This document shows, piece by piece, positions 14,410-15,145 of a stretch of 15,145 nt of DNA. The position numbers and the translations under genes are program-made. Where the stretch lies: the NCBI GenBank assembly GCA_045124495.1, contig JBGVLX010000047.1:1-15145 (forward strand). The letters are read 5' to 3'. Position 1 is the first letter of the stretch. Each line of letters starts with the position of its first letter. The DNA is from RGIG1668 sp045124495 (GTDB lineage: Bacteria > Bacillota > Clostridia > Lachnospirales > Lachnospiraceae). The notes under the pieces were generated by a model, which worked only from the letters and a program-made list of their open reading frames with translations, had not been told where the DNA came from and made no database searches.

Positions 14410-14955
14410 TTACATTTGTTTTCTACATCCACTACATTGTGAACAGCAACTTCCCAAATTTCCCACCTCATAGCTGTAATTCTCAAAAGTGGTCAGGGAG
14501 CAGATTGCCTGTGCACTGATGCCTTCACCAGCTCCTGTAAATCCTAACCCCTCTTCTGTGGTAGCCTTAATATTTATCTGTTCCTCCCTGATATTTAAAG
14601 CATCACAAATATTCTTTACCATTGTTTCCCGATATGGTGCCAATTTTGGTTTTTGTGCAATGATTGTTGCATCAATATTCTCAATGACATACATTTTTTC
14701 CTCTATCAGTTCTTTTACCTTTTTTAATAAATGAATACTGTCCGCCCCTTTATACTTTTCTTCTGTATCCGGAAAATGTTTGCCAATATCACCTAAAGCT
14801 GCAGCTCCTAAAAGAGCATCCATAATTGCATGTAATAATACATCTGCATCTGAATGACCTAGTAATCCTTTCTCATAAGGAATCTTAACTCCTCCTAGAA
14901 TCAAATCCCTGCCTTCTACTAATTTATGAACATCATAACCCATACCTACTCTCAT
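14410..14955 (-). CDS. ispF: 2-C-methyl-D-erythritol 2,4-cyclodiphosphate synthase with Cys-rich tail
   Basis: It cyclises CDP-ME-2-phosphate with release of CMP in the non-mevalonate (MEP) isoprenoid pathway, as a zinc-dependent trimer. The 181-residue product has metal ligands Asp8 and His10 (GYDVHKL) and His42 (VLLHAIMDALLGA), plus GDIGKHFPDT (55-64), KPKLAPY and TTEEGLGFTGAGEGI (132-146). The core ends at about residue 155, the usual size. Residues 158-181 are an extra tail containing CCSQCSGC (170-177), not expected in the family. The open frame extends 13 codons upstream, but ATG 14955 follows GGAGGATTTAT and gives the standard N-terminus MRVGMGYDVH. Repeat copy B begins about 25 bp upstream. 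No ispD is seen within the window. Confidence 0.95.
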   Translation of the reverse strand: MRVGMGYDVHKLVEGRDLILGGVKIPYEKGLLGHSDADVLLHAIMDALLGAAALGDIGKHFPDTEEKYKGADSIHLLKKVKELIEEKMYVIENIDATIIAQKPKLAPYRETMVKNICDALNIREEQINIKATTEEGLGFTGAGEGISAQAICSLTTFENYSYEVGNLGSCCSQCSGCRKQM

Positions 14956-14978
14956 ATAAATCCTCCATTCTTTAGGCA

Positions 14979-15145
14979 ATTGCGAAACTACCAAAACTTA
15001 TATTAAGTGATTCAAAAGAAACAAATACATAAGCAGGTGCTTGGGCGGCCGTCGGTACTTAATGAGCGACTTGTCGCGAATTTAGTACCGCTACGAGCCG
15101 AACGCAGCGAAAGCGTGCCTGCATTGTTTTGTTACTTTTGAATCA
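14979..15145 (+). repeat. Structured MITE-like repeat, copy B (cut by window end)
   Basis: This is the second copy of the element at 33-223, in direct orientation. The left end TTGCGAAA at 14980-14987 is followed by a divergent stretch of about 10 nt. From CTTATATTAAGTGATTC at 14997 onward it matches copy A except for two dinucleotide changes (TT to GG at 15044-15045, GA to AT at 15123-15124). It is truncated by the window edge within the right arm at TTTTGAATCA. The left end lies only about 25 bp upstream of the ispF start, so the element occupies the ispF promoter region. Confidence 0.85.
14997..15024 (-). promoter_or_regulatory. Promoter-like sequence in repeat copy B, reading into ispF
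   Basis: On the minus strand TTGTTT (15019-15024) and TATAAG (14997-15002) are 16 nt apart and would start transcription about 35 nt before ispF. The same pair is conserved in copy A (73-78 and 51-56), reading out of the window. The -10 is good and the -35 is weak. Confidence 0.35.

Overview
The window is AT-rich DNA from a low-GC Gram-positive anaerobe. It is most likely a Clostridia member, probably Lachnospiraceae. The evidence is a cysteine T-box in front of cysE-cysS, the cysS-mrnC-rlmB-sigH gene order, a clostridial ftsEX/peptidoglycan-hydrolase/S41 cluster with a PucR-type regulator, and strong AGGAGG-like ribosome binding sites. All genes lie on the minus strand, so transcription runs from high to low coordinates. 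The family-level placement is inference from gene content, not from a search.

In transcription order: (1) 14410-14955 holds ispF (isoprenoid synthesis), with an unusual cysteine-rich tail. (2) 13923-14286 holds a promoter and a Cys-specific T-box leader, which control cysE, cysS and probably mrnC, rlmB and sigH (9950-13909). This is a reduced version of the Bacillus 'yac' island: gltX and rae1/yacP are absent, and rpmG-secE-nusG do not follow sigH. (3) 9846-9918 is tRNA-Thr(GGT), with its own promoter starting inside the end of sigH and a strong terminator behind it. (4) 7638-9706 holds an LCP (LytR-CpsA-Psr)-like membrane protein lacking the usual catalytic arginines, followed by a protein that resembles a degenerate WecG/TagA/CpsF glycosyltransferase. 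(5) 6371-7483 is a stand-alone sugar-ABC-transporter ATPase (MsmK/UgpC type) with its own terminator. (6) 350-6094 looks like one long transcription unit: PucR/CdaR-like regulator, ftsE, ftsX, a coiled-coil M23 hydrolase, an S41 lipoprotein protease and inorganic pyrophosphatase. The FtsEX-M23 set is the division and elongation hydrolase-control module.

The most unusual feature is a highly structured repeat of about 144 bp in direct orientation at both ends of the window (59-202, and 15005 to the window end). It is not protein-coding. Its long terminal arms enclose a branched hairpin whose mismatches (tandem G-A, CUUG and GAAA loops) suggest an RNA read from the plus strand. Flanking 8-bp TTGCGAAA/TTTCGCAA ends are shared with a separate perfect 21-bp hairpin at 243-288, so both may belong to one MITE-like family.

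Many of the longest open frames start upstream of the real gene. Starts were moved to ATG codons with a well-placed Shine-Dalgarno where one was visible.
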